The notes under the pieces: generated by a model | Databases searched by the model: none | Told to the model about the DNA's origin: nothing | Seen by the model: only the letters and a program-made list of their open reading frames with translations | Source of the DNA: Primula veris | Taxonomy: Eukaryota; Streptophyta; Magnoliopsida; Ericales; Primulaceae | NCBI GenBank assembly: GCA_963682055.1 | Contig: OY821749.1 | Location: forward strand, 20,405,631-20,469,630 | Reading direction: 5' to 3' | DNA: 64,000 bases | Made by a program: the position numbers and the translations under genes | Shown here: positions 62,826 to 64,000 of the stretch, piece by piece | Numbering within the stretch: the first letter of the stretch is position 1 | Layout: every line of letters begins with the position of its first letter

Positions 62826-63268
62826 AATCCAAGTTTAACAAAAACAATGAAAAAATATTTTTTTATCCCAACATAAAAATTGTATACATACGCATCTAGG
62901 TAAAACACGAGTATTTCATATATTTTTGTCTGAAGTAGCTGGTAGAGATACGGTACGTCATTTCAAGTACGATATGCATGAATAAAAAAATAAAAAAAAA
63001 TTTTTTTGTCATGCTGAAAAAATACCTAGCTTAGACATATCGTTACCGTACTCGTATCGTTTTAAAGTCGTGTCGATGTGTCAGACAAGAAAAATATCAA
63101 CAGTATTTCATTTGTCATATCAGATTATTTGAAATGAACTACCGTACCCCTACCGGCTAATTCAGACAAAAATATATGAAATACTCGTGTTTACCTAGAC
63201 GTGTATGTATACAATTTTTGTGTTGGGACAAAAACATATTTTTTCATTGTTTTTTTTTAACCTTAGAT
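62826..63268. repeat. Foldback MITE-like element, about 150 bp arms
   Basis: About 62826-62985 pairs with about 63115-63268 in inverted orientation: AACAATGAAAAAATAT, then CCCAACA, AAAAATTGTATACATAC, GAGTATTTCATATATTTTTG and TACGGTA on each arm. Several mismatches and indels. The inner region repeats related TACGGTA/TACCGTA motifs. It ends about 340 bp upstream of the ERF start codon. Confidence 0.8.
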
Positions 63269-63373
63269 CATATTTATTTTGATAATTATAAAAACAACAT
63301 GACAGACTGCAATTAAAATAAAATAAAAACAGCCAAAACATATCCTTTACAACCAGACTTGTACAGTATGAGA

Positions 63374-63427
63374 AGTCAAAGTCTAAAGGTTTAGGGCAAA
63401 TAATTCTCTCCGTTTTTGCCTATAAAT
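63374..63427 (+). promoter_or_regulatory. Core promoter of the right-hand ERF gene
   Basis: TATAAATA at 63421-63428 lies about 190 bp before the ATG. AGTCAA at 63374-63379 is a W-box core on the minus strand (TTGACT), the site for WRKY factors. The leader between them and the ATG has no upstream frame of note. Confidence 0.5.
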
Positions 63428-63611
63428 ACTTTCCTGACTTTTTTTCCCACTCTCACAACTCTTTTACTCCCCTCTCTAAGCTCAAGCAAGAATCTGCAGG
63501 CCAAATCTATATTAATATCTCTCTATATATTTAAACTCATTTCAATTAAAAGATACATATATATCAAATAAACTGAAGGTTGATCCTACTTTTTATTGCT
63601 CAAGGATAAAA

Positions 63612-64000
63612 ATGACGACACAAGATGAATTACAAATATCCCTCAAACTCATACAAGATTATCTTCTTGAAGATAAAACTAGCTCTTTTCTTACACCACA
63701 AGCCTTGATCTTAAATAATCCCATAAATTTCCTTGAACTTAGGTCAAAGAATCGGTCTACAAACACAAGTTTCAACTTCAACACCAAATCTCATCCATTA
63801 ATTACAAAGAAGTCCGTGAACGTCGAGTGGTTGGATTTCACTAGACCGGACCAAACCAAGCCAGACACGAATAAAATACGATATAGAGGAGTACGTAAGC
63901 GGCCATGGGGGAAGTTTGCAGCGGAGATACGTGACCCTGCTAAACGTGGGTCAAGGGTCTGGCTAGGAACGTATGATGTTCCGGAAGATGCTGCGAAGGC
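63612..64000 (+). CDS. AP2/ERF transcription factor, group IXb-like, truncated by the window end
   Basis: An open frame of 129 complete codons runs off the window. The N-terminus [15 protein letters not shown] (residues 10-24) matches the LI-x-LLED start of ERF5/ERF6/ERF105-type factors. A short SVNVEWLDF motif follows near residues 71-79. The AP2 domain begins about residue 95: [19 protein letters not shown], then [19 protein letters not shown] at the edge. Ala and Asp marking the ERF subclass are present. The rest of the domain and C-terminus lie outside. It should bind GCC-box DNA in stress or ethylene responses. The first ATG after the TATA box was chosen. Confidence 0.93.
   Translation, partial: MTTQDELQISLKLIQDYLLEDKTSSFLTPQALILNNPINFLELRSKNRSTNTSFNFNTKSHPLITKKSVNVEWLDFTRPDQTKPDTNKIRYRGVRKRPWGKFAAEIRDPAKRGSRVWLGTYDVPEDAAK

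Overview
This is nuclear DNA from a flowering plant, almost certainly a eudicot and probably an asterid. The genes have AT-rich GT-AG introns, and the products are plant-specific (an oleosin, AP2/ERF factors, an IDM1-type PHD/acetyltransferase). The intergenic DNA is a mosaic of plant L1 LINEs, solo LTRs, hAT-like and foldback elements. No species can be named from sequence alone, and I saw no bacterial, viral, organellar, CRISPR or rRNA content.

Layout. 0.6-2.5 kb: an IDM1/ROS4-like PHD-acetyltransferase gene (minus strand, 7 exons, possibly decayed at its C-terminus). 4.7-10.7 kb: gene-free DNA with a palindromic element and a 3.55 kb hAT-like element holding a nested foldback element. 10.8-16.8 kb: a full-length L1-type LINE with perfect 15 bp target-site duplications and only two nonsense codons in ORF2. 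18.7-25.9 kb: an uncharacterised plant gene (plus strand) whose first exons form a triplicated module. 27.0-30.8 kb: a mitochondrial enoyl-CoA hydratase (plus, 8 exons). 33.3-38.7 kb: a convergent short-chain dehydrogenase/reductase (minus, 9 exons). The shared 3' ends of these two genes were tandemly duplicated, and each gene now ends in a different copy. 41.8-42.2 kb: an intronless oleosin (minus) with a seed-type promoter. 43.2-47.1 kb: a dead LINE interrupted by a solo LTR. 50.6-51.2 kb: an ERF group IX factor (minus). 56.0-57.4 kb: a second solo LTR of the same family inside a tandem repeat. 63.6 kb to the edge: a second group IX ERF (plus), cut off inside its AP2 domain.

How it fits together. 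The genes do not form a pathway. The clearest functional grouping is the ERF pair, which resembles the neighbouring ERF1A/ERF6 and ERF2/ERF5 pairs of Arabidopsis. The most unusual DNA is structural: the exon-module triplication, the convergent-gene 3' duplication, an intron-1 minisatellite made of copies of the exon-1 end plus its splice donor, and several long perfect or near-perfect palindromes. I found no convincing new multi-gene system. Exon boundaries below were deduced by hand from reading frame, splice consensus and family resemblance; codon phase adds up in every gene listed.
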